14,745 bases of DNA from ZC4RG30 sp040508085 (GTDB lineage: Bacteria; Pseudomonadota; Gammaproteobacteria; Steroidobacterales; Steroidobacteraceae). The notes under the pieces were generated by a model, which was not told the DNA's origin, made no database searches, and saw only the letters and a program-made list of their open reading frames with translations. The stretch is taken from positions 1 through 14,745 of the forward strand of contig JBEVNO010000075.1 in NCBI GenBank assembly GCA_040508085.1, written 5' to 3'. This document shows, one piece after another, positions 1 through 7,075 of the stretch (positions within the stretch are counted from its first letter, which is position 1; each line of letters opens with the position of its first letter). A program made the position numbers and the translations under genes.

Positions 1-10
1 CTTCCGATCT
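1..10 (+). other. Probable residual Illumina adapter at contig edge
   Basis: The first ten bases, CTTCCGATCT, are identical to the 3' end of the standard Illumina TruSeq adapter. An exact ten-base match at the very first position is very unlikely by chance. I infer that this is an untrimmed adapter tail and that the window begins at a contig end, so these bases should not be treated as genomic. The rest of positions 11-78 is GC-rich with no complete gene. It holds the ribosome-binding site for the first CDS. Confidence 0.75.
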
Positions 11-78
11 CACCGCGCTCTCGCCGAGCGCGAGGCCCCCTGCCCGGAGCATGCTGCCCATCTCATCGGGGAGGGGCC

Positions 79-1155
79 ATGTCACATCATTCCTTGCAGC
101 GTGCGCTGCTGCCTAGCTTGTTCTGCTATGCGGTCATGGGCTGCGCACCGGGCACGCCAGCGCCGGCAATGGCGCCCGGGAACATGCCAACCGCAGCTGC
201 AGCCTGCAGCCGCACTTGTCTAGAACAGATGGCCGGCCGTTATCTCAGCGCACTGGCCGGCCGCAACGCCGCCAGCCTGCCGCTGGCGGCCAGCGTGCGC
301 TACACCGAGAACGGCCAGGAGCTGGCCACCACGGACGGGCTGTGGGCCACGGCCAGCGAAGTGGGGCCTTACCGCCAGGTGTTCGCGGATTCGCGCGGCG
401 ACGAGCTAGGCCTGTATGCCACGCTGCGCGAGAACGGGATGACCATCCTGCTGGCTTCGCGGCTGAAGCTCGCTGATGGCCGCATCACCGAGATCGAGAG
501 CGTGATATCCCGTCCTGCTTCCGGCACTTCGCCGGCGCTGACGCGGCTGGAGCAGGAGGGCTCCCGTCCCTGGTGGAGCGAGGTGGTTCCCGAAGCCGAG
601 CGGCTGTCGCGCGCCGATCTCATCACCGCGGCAGGCAAATATTTCATCGCGCTCGAGAAGAATGACGGCAAGGGCGAGTATCCGTTCACGCCCAACTGCT
701 ATCGCTTCGAAAACGGCACGCTCGCCACCGGCAGCGCCGAGATGGCGAAGCTGGCTGCCGAAGCCGAGAGACATCCGGAGCGGCGTGCCCCGGGGCAGCC
801 TTCGGCCATCGGCTACCGCCTGATGTCGCTGCCATGCAAGGAGCAGTTCGAACTGGGCTACATGAAGATGGTGGACCGCGTCCGCGACCGGCGCTTCCCG
901 GTGGTGGACGTGGAGCGCGGCGTGGTGTTCACGCTGGTGTTCTTCGACCACTCCGGCACCGTGCACGAAGTGACCACCACCGACGGCAAGACCTATGCGG
1001 TGAACCTGCGCCAGCCGTTCACCTGGGAGATTGCCGAGGCATTCAAGATCGAGAAGGGCCAGATCCGCGCCATCGAGGCGGTGTTGACGCAGTCGCCCTA
1101 TGGCATGAAGCCCAACTGGCAGGATGCCGCTGCCGGTGAGGTGAAGTCCCCGTGA
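79..1155 (+). CDS. Predicted lipoprotein, DUF8021-like/NTF2-like tandem paralogue 1
   Basis: This is a 358-residue protein of unknown function, first of four tandem paralogues. The N-terminus has a hydrophobic stretch ending in a lipobox-like VMGC with Cys22 as the likely lipidated residue, followed by a Pro/Ala-rich linker, so it is probably membrane-anchored in the periplasm. A CxxxC motif (Cys43, Cys47) opens the first half. Each half follows the same plan: a YL-x-AL helix, a segment ending in ENG, a beta-rich stretch, and a closing I-x-x-IE motif. This suggests two NTF2/SnoaL-like domains. The second half has two Cys conserved in all four paralogues (in PNCYRFENG and LPCKEQF), a candidate disulfide. 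The start is ATG with a strong GGGGAGGGG just upstream. The family link is from memory; no catalytic residues are recognised. Confidence 0.85.
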   Translation: MSHHSLQRALLPSLFCYAVMGCAPGTPAPAMAPGNMPTAAAACSRTCLEQMAGRYLSALAGRNAASLPLAASVRYTENGQELATTDGLWATASEVGPYRQVFADSRGDELGLYATLRENGMTILLASRLKLADGRITEIESVISRPASGTSPALTRLEQEGSRPWWSEVVPEAERLSRADLITAAGKYFIALEKNDGKGEYPFTPNCYRFENGTLATGSAEMAKLAAEAERHPERRAPGQPSAIGYRLMSLPCKEQFELGYMKMVDRVRDRRFPVVDVERGVVFTLVFFDHSGTVHEVTTTDGKTYAVNLRQPFTWEIAEAFKIEKGQIRAIEAVLTQSPYGMKPNWQDAAAGEVKSP

Positions 1156-1264
1156 AGGGACACAGCAATGGATATCGGCGTGCCCGCGTTGCTGCTGGCA
1201 CGCGGCCGGCTGCATGGGGCAGAATCCGGCGACTTATAAAAACCACCAGAGAGGTCGGGGGATC

Positions 1265-2329
1265 ATGAATACACTGCGTTTGGCCGGCGCTGCGGCGCTG
1301 CTGTCGCTTTCCGCAACCGGGGCGGCATTCGCCGCGCAGCCCGCCTGCGATCGCACCTGCCTTGAAGGCATGGTGGATCGCTATCTCGATGCCGTGACAG
1401 CGAATAACCCCGCCGGCGTGCCCCTGTCGCCCAATGTGCGCTTCACCGAGGACGGCCAGCGCCTGCTCATCGGCGACGGGCTGTGGAACACCATGAAGGG
1501 CAAGGGCAAGTACCGCCTATTCGTCACGGATGTGCCGGCCGGCTCGGTGACCTTCCTCGGCACCATCCAGGAAGACCATCGCGAGCCCAACAACTTCAAT
1601 GGCTCCCTGCTCTCGCTGCGGCTGCGGGTGCAGAACCAGCAGATCACCGAGGTGGAGCAGATCGTGTTCCGCTTCCCCAACGAGACCGGCGATGCCTTCA
1701 ACCGCACCTACGGGCGCGTCGATGCCATGGCGACGCATCCGAAATACCTGCAGGCAGTGCCCGCCGCGGAGCGCATGTCGCGCAGCGACCTGATCACGCA
1801 AGGCAACAAGTATTTCACCGGCATGCAGAAGAACGATGGCAAGGGCGACTATCCGTTCGGGCCGGAATGCATCCGCAATGAGAATGGCGGGCAATCCACC
1901 AGCGCGCCGACGCCTGCGGGCCAGACCCGGCCCGACCCGAAGACCGCGACCAATTACTCCGGGCAGTGGACCTGCCTGGAGCAGTTCCAGTCCGGCCTGC
2001 TGCACTTCGTGAACCGCATCCGCGACCGTCGCTTCGTTGCGGTGGATCAGGAACGCGGCATCGTGTTCGCCTTCGGCTTCTTCGACCACTCTGGCGGCGA
2101 GACGCGCCGCTTCACGGCACCGAATGGTCGCGAGGTGGTGGCCGGGCCCGTGCAGCCGCACACCTGGCAGATCGCCGAGGTGTTCAAGATCGAGAAGGGC
2201 CTGATCACCAAGATCGACGCCTTCCTGCAGCGCAGCCCATACGGCATGAATTCCGGCTGGAGCACCTGGGAACAGGGCATGTCCGACCATGTGCGCGACG
2301 TGACCATGGAAGCGCCGACCGGCATCTGA
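1265..2329 (+). CDS. Exported DUF8021-like/NTF2-like protein, tandem paralogue 2
   Basis: This 354-residue protein is the second paralogue of the cluster. The open frame extends upstream to 1214, but the ATG at 1265 is chosen because it begins a clean Sec signal peptide with a predicted cut after AFA at residue 23, and a GAGG lies about 10 bases upstream. Mature residues start with a CxxxC motif (Cys28, Cys32) as in paralogue 1. The second half carries a KNDGKGDYPFGPECIRNENG segment very close to the equivalent in paralogue 1, the RIRDRRF motif, and a C-terminal FKIEKGLITKIDAF strand. The 109-bp gap from gene 1 contains a TATAAA at 1235-1240 that could be a -10 element, but no convincing -35 partner is visible, so an operon with gene 1 remains likely. 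Function is unknown. Confidence 0.87.
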   Translation: MNTLRLAGAAALLSLSATGAAFAAQPACDRTCLEGMVDRYLDAVTANNPAGVPLSPNVRFTEDGQRLLIGDGLWNTMKGKGKYRLFVTDVPAGSVTFLGTIQEDHREPNNFNGSLLSLRLRVQNQQITEVEQIVFRFPNETGDAFNRTYGRVDAMATHPKYLQAVPAAERMSRSDLITQGNKYFTGMQKNDGKGDYPFGPECIRNENGGQSTSAPTPAGQTRPDPKTATNYSGQWTCLEQFQSGLLHFVNRIRDRRFVAVDQERGIVFAFGFFDHSGGETRRFTAPNGREVVAGPVQPHTWQIAEVFKIEKGLITKIDAFLQRSPYGMNSGWSTWEQGMSDHVRDVTMEAPTGI

Positions 2330-2355
2330 TCGCAAATGAACCAAGGAGCGGGGAT

Positions 2356-3348
2356 ATGCCAACGAGCGGGTATATGAAAGGGACATCCATCAAGGCGCTG
2401 GCCGGTGCCGCGCTGCTCGCCTGCGCGGCGGGCGCCGCGCAGGCTGCCAGTGCGCCGCTGGATCGCGCCGCATTGCTGAAGCTGGGCGATGACTATCTGG
2501 CGGCTCTGGTTGCCCACGATGCGGGCAAGGTGCCACTGGCGGCCAATGTGAAGATCGTGGAGCAGGCCAAGCGCATCAAGGGCGGCGAGGGCCTGTGGAA
2601 GACGGCGTCGGGCGCACCGAACCCGGATTTCAAGGTGATCGTGCCCGATGCGGTCTCACAGCAGGTGGGCGGCATCGTGATGATGCAGGCCGACGGCAAG
2701 CCGGCGCAGGTCGGGTTCCGGCTCAAGGTGGTCGATGGCAGGATCGTCGAAGCCGAGCACATGATCGCAGTGCCGCGCGAGACCAGCATGGCAAACCTCA
2801 CCAAGCTGCGGCCTTCGATACTGATGGAAGTGCCGTACGAATATGCGGATTCGCGCGGACGGATGATCCACATCGCGAAGTCCTACTACGATGCGCTGGA
2901 TCTGAACAACGGGCATCTCGCCCCATTCGCGCCGGATTGCGAGCGCCGCGAAAACGGCATGCGCACGGCGCCCAATGGCGGCCCCGTGGGGGCGGCAATC
3001 GTGGTGCCTGGCCAGCCACCGCGCCCGGCCGCGCTGGTCGGCATGCAGGATTGCACCAGCCAGCTGGATTCGCAGTCCATGTCGTACATCACCACCATCG
3101 ACAACCGCCGGGTGGAGATTGCGGACGAGAAGACTGGCCTCGCGCTGGGCTTCTCGCAGTTCCGGCACGAGATGAAGACCAAGCAGTACCCGATCCTCAA
3201 CGATCCGGCCCGCACCAGTTCGACGATGAACTTCGACCCCTTCGACCTGCCGGCGCTGCACATCTACAAGATCTGGGGCGGCCAGATCCATGAGATCGAA
3301 GCCATGGGTTTCATGGCGCCTTTCAATGCACCGAGTGGCTGGGAGTAA
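2356..3348 (+). CDS. Exported DUF8021-like/NTF2-like protein, tandem paralogue 3
   Basis: This is a 330-residue secreted paralogue. An upstream-extended frame exists from 1966 but overlaps gene 2. The ATG at 2356 is preferred because AAGGAG lies 7 bases upstream and a signal peptide follows, with a likely cut after AQA at residue 30. A second in-frame ATG at 2374 is possible. The first half holds LGDDYLAALVAHD and GEGLWKTA. The second holds SRGRMIHIAKSYYDAL, the PDCERRENG segment and a second Cys in MQDC, then IYKIWGGQIHEIEA near the C-terminus. Unlike paralogues 1 and 2 it lacks the N-terminal CxxxC pair. It starts 26 bp after gene 2 and ends 4 bp before gene 4, which indicates cotranscription. 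Function is unknown. Confidence 0.87.
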   Translation: MPTSGYMKGTSIKALAGAALLACAAGAAQAASAPLDRAALLKLGDDYLAALVAHDAGKVPLAANVKIVEQAKRIKGGEGLWKTASGAPNPDFKVIVPDAVSQQVGGIVMMQADGKPAQVGFRLKVVDGRIVEAEHMIAVPRETSMANLTKLRPSILMEVPYEYADSRGRMIHIAKSYYDALDLNNGHLAPFAPDCERRENGMRTAPNGGPVGAAIVVPGQPPRPAALVGMQDCTSQLDSQSMSYITTIDNRRVEIADEKTGLALGFSQFRHEMKTKQYPILNDPARTSSTMNFDPFDLPALHIYKIWGGQIHEIEAMGFMAPFNAPSGWE

Positions 3349-3352
3349 GGCC

Positions 3353-4342
3353 GTGAGCAGACTGAATGTCTGGTCGAATGCTTGGCCGAACGCCTGGCTG
3401 GGTATTGTGGCGGTGGTTGCGGCGGGCTCCGCACACGCCGCGAGCGCACCACTGGATCGCGCCGCGCTGCTGAAGCTGGCCGACAACTACGTCGGCGCGC
3501 TGGTGGCGCATGACAGCAGCAAGGTGCCAATGGCGCCGGACGCCAAGGTGGTCGAGAACGTCACGCGCATCAAGGCCGGTGAGGGGCTGTGGAAGACGGC
3601 CACTTCCGGCGCCACCGAGTTCAGGATCATCGCCGCTGATCCGGTGTCGCAGCAGGTTGGCGGCATCATCGTGATGGGCTCGGACGGCAAGCCGGTTCAG
3701 TTCGGCTTCCGCCTGAAGGTGGTGGACGGAAAGATCACCGAGGCCGAGCACCTGGTGGTCGCCATGCGCGATCCAGCGAATCCGATGCTGCAGAAGCCAC
3801 GCCCTGGCATCGCGCTGGAGGTGCCTTATGAGTACGCGGATTCCCGCGGCCGCATGGTGCATATCGCGAGGTCATATTATGACGCGCTGGACAACAACAA
3901 CGGCCATCTGGCGCCGTTTGCGCCGGACTGCGAGCGCCGCGAGAACGGCATGCGCACGGCGCCCTTCGGTGGCCCGTCGCTCGGCGGCGCGGGCATACCC
4001 GGCGCCGCTCCGCGTCCGCCCGGCCTGCTCGGCATGCTGGACTGCGCGCAGCAGCTGGATTCGGGCTCGTTCCAGTACATCGACCGCATCGAGAACCGCC
4101 GCGTCGACATCGCGGACACGGTCACAGGGATCGCGATCGGCTTCTCGCACTTCCGCCATCCGATGACGCAGAAGAAGTTCAGGATCCTGAACAACCCGGA
4201 CCGCACCGAATCCGACATGAGCAACCAGCGTGCCTTCGACATGCCGGCGCTGCATCTCTACAAGATCTGGGGTGGCCAGATCCACGAGATCGAAGCCATC
4301 GGCATCACGGTGGATTACAACGTGAAGACCGGCTGGGAATAG
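3353..4342 (+). CDS. Exported DUF8021-like/NTF2-like protein, tandem paralogue 4
   Basis: This 329-residue protein is the closest relative of paralogue 3: in one 48-residue stretch around SRGRM-HIA-SYYDALD-NNGH the two share 45 residues. An ATG-initiated frame opens at 3290 inside gene 3, but the GTG at 3353 is chosen because a GGGAG (3341-3345, overlapping the end of gene 3) is well spaced and a signal peptide starts there, with a cut after AHA at residue 29. The protein keeps the two conserved second-half Cys (PDCERRENG and MLDC) and the terminal YKIWGGQIHEIEA motif, and lacks the CxxxC pair. The 4-bp gap suggests translational coupling with gene 3. Function is unknown; it is probably periplasmic. 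Confidence 0.85.
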   Translation: MSRLNVWSNAWPNAWLGIVAVVAAGSAHAASAPLDRAALLKLADNYVGALVAHDSSKVPMAPDAKVVENVTRIKAGEGLWKTATSGATEFRIIAADPVSQQVGGIIVMGSDGKPVQFGFRLKVVDGKITEAEHLVVAMRDPANPMLQKPRPGIALEVPYEYADSRGRMVHIARSYYDALDNNNGHLAPFAPDCERRENGMRTAPFGGPSLGGAGIPGAAPRPPGLLGMLDCAQQLDSGSFQYIDRIENRRVDIADTVTGIAIGFSHFRHPMTQKKFRILNNPDRTESDMSNQRAFDMPALHLYKIWGGQIHEIEAIGITVDYNVKTGWE

Positions 4343-4359
4343 CGCCCGGTTCAGGGCGC
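4342..4359. terminator. Hairpin spanning both convergent stop codons
   Basis: GCGCCC (4342-4347) and GGGCGC (4354-4359) form a perfect 6-bp GC stem with a 6-base loop. The hairpin begins on the last base of the TAG of paralogue 4. The loop contains the TGA of the convergent dehydrogenase gene on the - strand (4351-4353). No T-tract follows on either strand, so it is at best a weak or assisted bidirectional terminator. It is nonetheless the only structure between the two genes, which are 8 bp apart. Confidence 0.4.
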
Positions 4360-6480
4360 CGGCTGCGCCTTCCTCGCCTCGTCGATGTAGTAGGCGCGGA
4401 TGTTCTCCATGTCCTGCAGGTTCAGCCACTGCCGGAAGCTGGCCATGCCGCGCGGGCGAAGCGCGCCGCCCTGCACAACCTCCATGAAGCTGCGTGAGGT
4501 CAGGATGCGCGGTGAATGCGTGAGGTCGGGTGTGTAGATGCCGCCGATGTGGCAGGCCAGGCACCACTGCCCCACCAGCTTGCCGCCCGCGGCGGCGTCG
4601 CCGCTGGAGGCTTCCACCTTGGTGAGATCCAGTGGTGGCGTTGCAGCCTGTGGGGCGAACTCCGGCGCCCTGGCGGTGCCGCCGAGCTTGTAGGCATACA
4701 CGCGGCCCGGGCGACGCGGGAAGCGGCCACCAATCATCGCATTGGAGCCGCCGTAGCCCACGGTCACCGCGATGTACTGCTCGCCGTCCAGTTCAAACGT
4801 GGAGGGCGCGGCCATCACCGCCGCGGCGGTCTGGTCGGTCCAGATCTTTTCCCCCGTGGCGGCATCGTAGGCATTCAGCGTCTTGTCGGAGCCGGCGAAC
4901 ACCAGGCCGCTGGCGGTGGCGAGCGCACCGCCGGTCCAGCTGTTGTCCTCCGCGGCGATCCAGCGCGGCTGCTGCTTGATCGGATCCCAGGCAATGAGGT
5001 AACCACCCGCCATGGGCAGTTTGGCGACGGCCGCTTCGCCGCCCGCGGAGAGCTTCTCCACCGGACGCGTATCCGGCGGGCCCAGCGGGCCGAACGGGCC
5101 TTCGAGCGCGAGATTCCAGCGGCCCCGCACGAACTTCCACGCGGGATCGTTCTTGTAAGTGAAGCCGTCGCGGTGCGCGGGTATGAATACCAGGCCTTCC
5201 TTGGGGTTGAAGGCCATCGGCTGCCAGGTGTGGCCGCCGTTCGGACCGGCGCCGAGGCGTGACAGCGCGCCCTTCAGGTAACGCGTGCGCGGGTTGTCCA
5301 CGGGTCGGCCGGTGGCCAGATCCACCTTCTCTGCCCAGTTCACACCCGCGTATTTCTCGGCGGAGATCAGCTTGCCGCTGGCCGCGTCCAGCACATAGAA
5401 GAAGCCATTCTTCGGCGCCTGCATCACCACATGACGCTGCGTGCCATCAATGGTCAGGTCGGCCGTCATGATGGGTTGCGTGGCGGTGTAGTCCCAGCTA
5501 TCCGCGGGCGTCGTCTGGTAATGCCAGACGTATTCGCCGGTGTCCGGCTTCACCGCCAGGATGGAAGAGAGGAACAGGTTGTCGCCCTTGCCATCGGAGC
5601 GCGCCTGATGGCTCCATGGCGAGCCATTGCCGGTCCCGATATAGAGCAGGTCGGTCACCGGGTCGTAGACGATCGCATCCCATGCGGTGCCGCCGCCGCC
5701 AGTCTGCTTCCAGCCGTCGCCCGACCATGTCGCACGCGCGGTGCTGGCGAGGATCTGATCCGAGATGGCGCCATCGGGTTTGTCGGCCGGGTTCGGTGTC
5801 GTGTAGAAACGCCATGCCAGCGCACCTGTTTCCGCGTCGTAGGCGGAGACGAAGCCGCGCACGCCGAGCTCGGCGCCGCCATTGCCGATGAACACCTTGC
5901 CCTTCGCGATGCGCGGCGCACCGGTGATGGTGTAGGGCCAGGCGGTATCGGTGGTCTGCGTGGACCACACTTCCTTGCCGGTGCCGGCGTCGAGCGCGAT
6001 GAGCCGGCCATCCAGCGCACCGACATACACCTTGCCGTTCCACACCGCGACACCGCGGTTCACCACGTCGCAGCAGGCGTCGCGTGCCTTCTGGCCATCG
6101 ACCTGAGGGTCGTAGAACCACTTGAGGGCGCCGCTCTTCGCGTCCAGCGCAGCCACCTTCGACCAGCTGGTGCTGACGTACATCACGCCATCGACCACCA
6201 CGGGTGTCGCCTCCATGCCGCGATCGGTATTGGCGTCGAACTCATGGAACCAGGCGAGGCCCAGCTGCTTCACGTTGTCCGGCTTGATGGATTCCAGCGG
6301 ACTGAAGCGCTGCTCGGAATACGTGCGGCCGACGCTGAGCCATTCGGCATTGGTGTCGGCGGCGGCGAGGCGGGCCTGGTCTACCTGGCCGGCGGGAGGG
6401 GGCGGCGCTGGCTTCGAGCATGCGGCCAGACAGGACACGACAACTGCCAGCGGCAGCGCCCAGTTTGCGGATGCACCCAT
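4351..6480 (-). CDS. PQQ-dependent dehydrogenase with C-terminal cytochrome c domain (quinohemoprotein), lipoprotein
   Basis: This 709-residue quinohemoprotein belongs to the methanol/ethanol dehydrogenase-like family. It should oxidise an alcohol or similar substrate with PQQ and pass electrons to its own heme. A lipobox LAAC (18-21) predicts periplasmic lipid anchoring. The beta-propeller contains the family's adjacent Cys136-Cys137 pair, GAELGVRG (PQQ/metal Glu at about 204), TGNGSPW (metal ligand Asn285) and DSWDYTA with Asp330 as the expected base. Residue +2 from that Asp is Thr, not the Asp of lanthanide-dependent XoxF types, so a calcium enzyme is inferred. The C-terminal domain has CLACH (640-644) and a likely axial Met679. 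The substrate cannot be read from sequence. The ATG follows a GGGGGGAG. The gene converges on the four-paralogue cluster, and its upstream neighbour lies 71 bp away on the same strand. Confidence 0.93.
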   Translation of the reverse strand: MGASANWALPLAVVVSCLAACSKPAPPPPAGQVDQARLAAADTNAEWLSVGRTYSEQRFSPLESIKPDNVKQLGLAWFHEFDANTDRGMEATPVVVDGVMYVSTSWSKVAALDAKSGALKWFYDPQVDGQKARDACCDVVNRGVAVWNGKVYVGALDGRLIALDAGTGKEVWSTQTTDTAWPYTITGAPRIAKGKVFIGNGGAELGVRGFVSAYDAETGALAWRFYTTPNPADKPDGAISDQILASTARATWSGDGWKQTGGGGTAWDAIVYDPVTDLLYIGTGNGSPWSHQARSDGKGDNLFLSSILAVKPDTGEYVWHYQTTPADSWDYTATQPIMTADLTIDGTQRHVVMQAPKNGFFYVLDAASGKLISAEKYAGVNWAEKVDLATGRPVDNPRTRYLKGALSRLGAGPNGGHTWQPMAFNPKEGLVFIPAHRDGFTYKNDPAWKFVRGRWNLALEGPFGPLGPPDTRPVEKLSAGGEAAVAKLPMAGGYLIAWDPIKQQPRWIAAEDNSWTGGALATASGLVFAGSDKTLNAYDAATGEKIWTDQTAAAVMAAPSTFELDGEQYIAVTVGYGGSNAMIGGRFPRRPGRVYAYKLGGTARAPEFAPQAATPPLDLTKVEASSGDAAAGGKLVGQWCLACHIGGIYTPDLTHSPRILTSRSFMEVVQGGALRPRGMASFRQWLNLQDMENIRAYYIDEARKAQPAP

Positions 6481-6495
6481 GACTCCCCCCGATTG

Positions 6496-6511
6496 CGCCG
6501 GTGGACCGGCG
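6496..6511. promoter_or_regulatory. Perfect inverted repeat upstream of the quinohemoprotein gene
   Basis: CGCCGGT and ACCGGCG are perfect 7-bp arms around a GG centre, 15 bases upstream of the dehydrogenase ATG and just 5' of its GGGGGGAG ribosome-binding region. It could be an operator or a 5'-leader hairpin affecting translation. In GC-rich DNA such palindromes also arise by chance, so the functional reading is inference. Confidence 0.3.
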
Positions 6512-6551
6512 GCGTTTGGGGGATGTTACGCGCCCGGCGCGGAAAATCGAA

Positions 6552-6962
6552 CTAGCGGCGGCCGAACAGGCGGGCGAAGAATCCCGCTGGCTTCACGGGT
6601 GCGGCAGACCGCGCGATGGGTGGCCTTGCCGGTGCCTTGGGCCGCGGCGGCGCCGTGGCCCGTGCGGGCGAGCGACTGTTGTAAGGGTCGAAGCCCGGGA
6701 CCCACTCGGGTCTGGCTGCAGCAGGCTGCTTGTCCCCCAGTGGAGGTGAACCGGATTCGCCTTTGCCTTTGCCTGGTGCTTCATCGTCGCCCACCAGACT
6801 CAGGTCGGAGAGATTCAGTTTCTTCAGCAGCCGCGAAGTGGAATCGATGGCGTGCCGGCCCGACTCGACCGCCCATTCCCAGATGGCGCGGCCACCGGCG
6901 TCGTGACGGACACGGCCGGATAGCTTCTTCTCGCCGTCAGTCTTGTCTTCGGGTGTGGGCAC
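6552..6962 (-). CDS. Conserved hypothetical protein, small and Pro/Ala-rich
   Basis: This is a 136-residue protein with a GTG start. The N-terminal third (GRVRHDAGGRAIWEWA, then STSRLLKKLNL) matches a short conserved hypothetical protein I recall from Xanthomonadales and Burkholderiales. A charged linker leads to a WVPGFDPYNS motif, then a Pro/Ala/Arg-rich tail ending in FFARLFGRR, which could be a short amphipathic membrane-binding or basic tail. There is no signal peptide and no clear membrane segment, so the protein is probably cytoplasmic. The ribosome-binding site is weak and the exact start is uncertain. It lies 71 bp upstream of the quinohemoprotein on the same strand and may share a transcript with it. 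Function is unknown. Confidence 0.7.
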   Translation of the reverse strand: MPTPEDKTDGEKKLSGRVRHDAGGRAIWEWAVESGRHAIDSTSRLLKKLNLSDLSLVGDDEAPGKGKGESGSPPLGDKQPAAARPEWVPGFDPYNSRSPARATAPPRPKAPARPPIARSAAPVKPAGFFARLFGRR

Positions 6963-7075
6963 CTGGCATCCCGGGCGGGTGGATGGCCGCCATTTTAGCG
7001 CCGATCCAACCGGTGCAGGCGGCGCAGGCCCGTGACGCGTGTCTCAATTGAACTGCAGCAGGCTTGCGCAATCCA

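Noticed and set aside
406..1215. Long - strand open frame antisense to paralogue 1
   Set aside because: It is an antisense shadow in GC-rich DNA: His/Arg/Leu-rich composition, no motif, and it lies fully opposite a well-supported gene. Similar shadows oppose paralogue 2 (1517-2386), paralogue 3 (2656-3486) and the quinohemoprotein (5431-6555).
1189..1240. Promoter made of TTGCTG (1189) and TATAAA (1235) before paralogue 2
   Set aside because: The spacing between the elements is about 40 bases, far more than the usual 16-18, so the pair cannot act together. Only the TATAAA is noted as a weak possibility.
1966..2355. N-terminal extension of paralogue 3
   Set aside because: It overlaps paralogue 2 almost entirely. 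The ATG at 2356 has a good ribosome-binding site and begins a signal peptide.
6533..6550. Terminator after the small hypothetical gene
   Set aside because: CGCGCC/GGCGCG forms a stem with almost no loop. The T-run lies before it in the direction of transcription, so it does not fit an intrinsic terminator.
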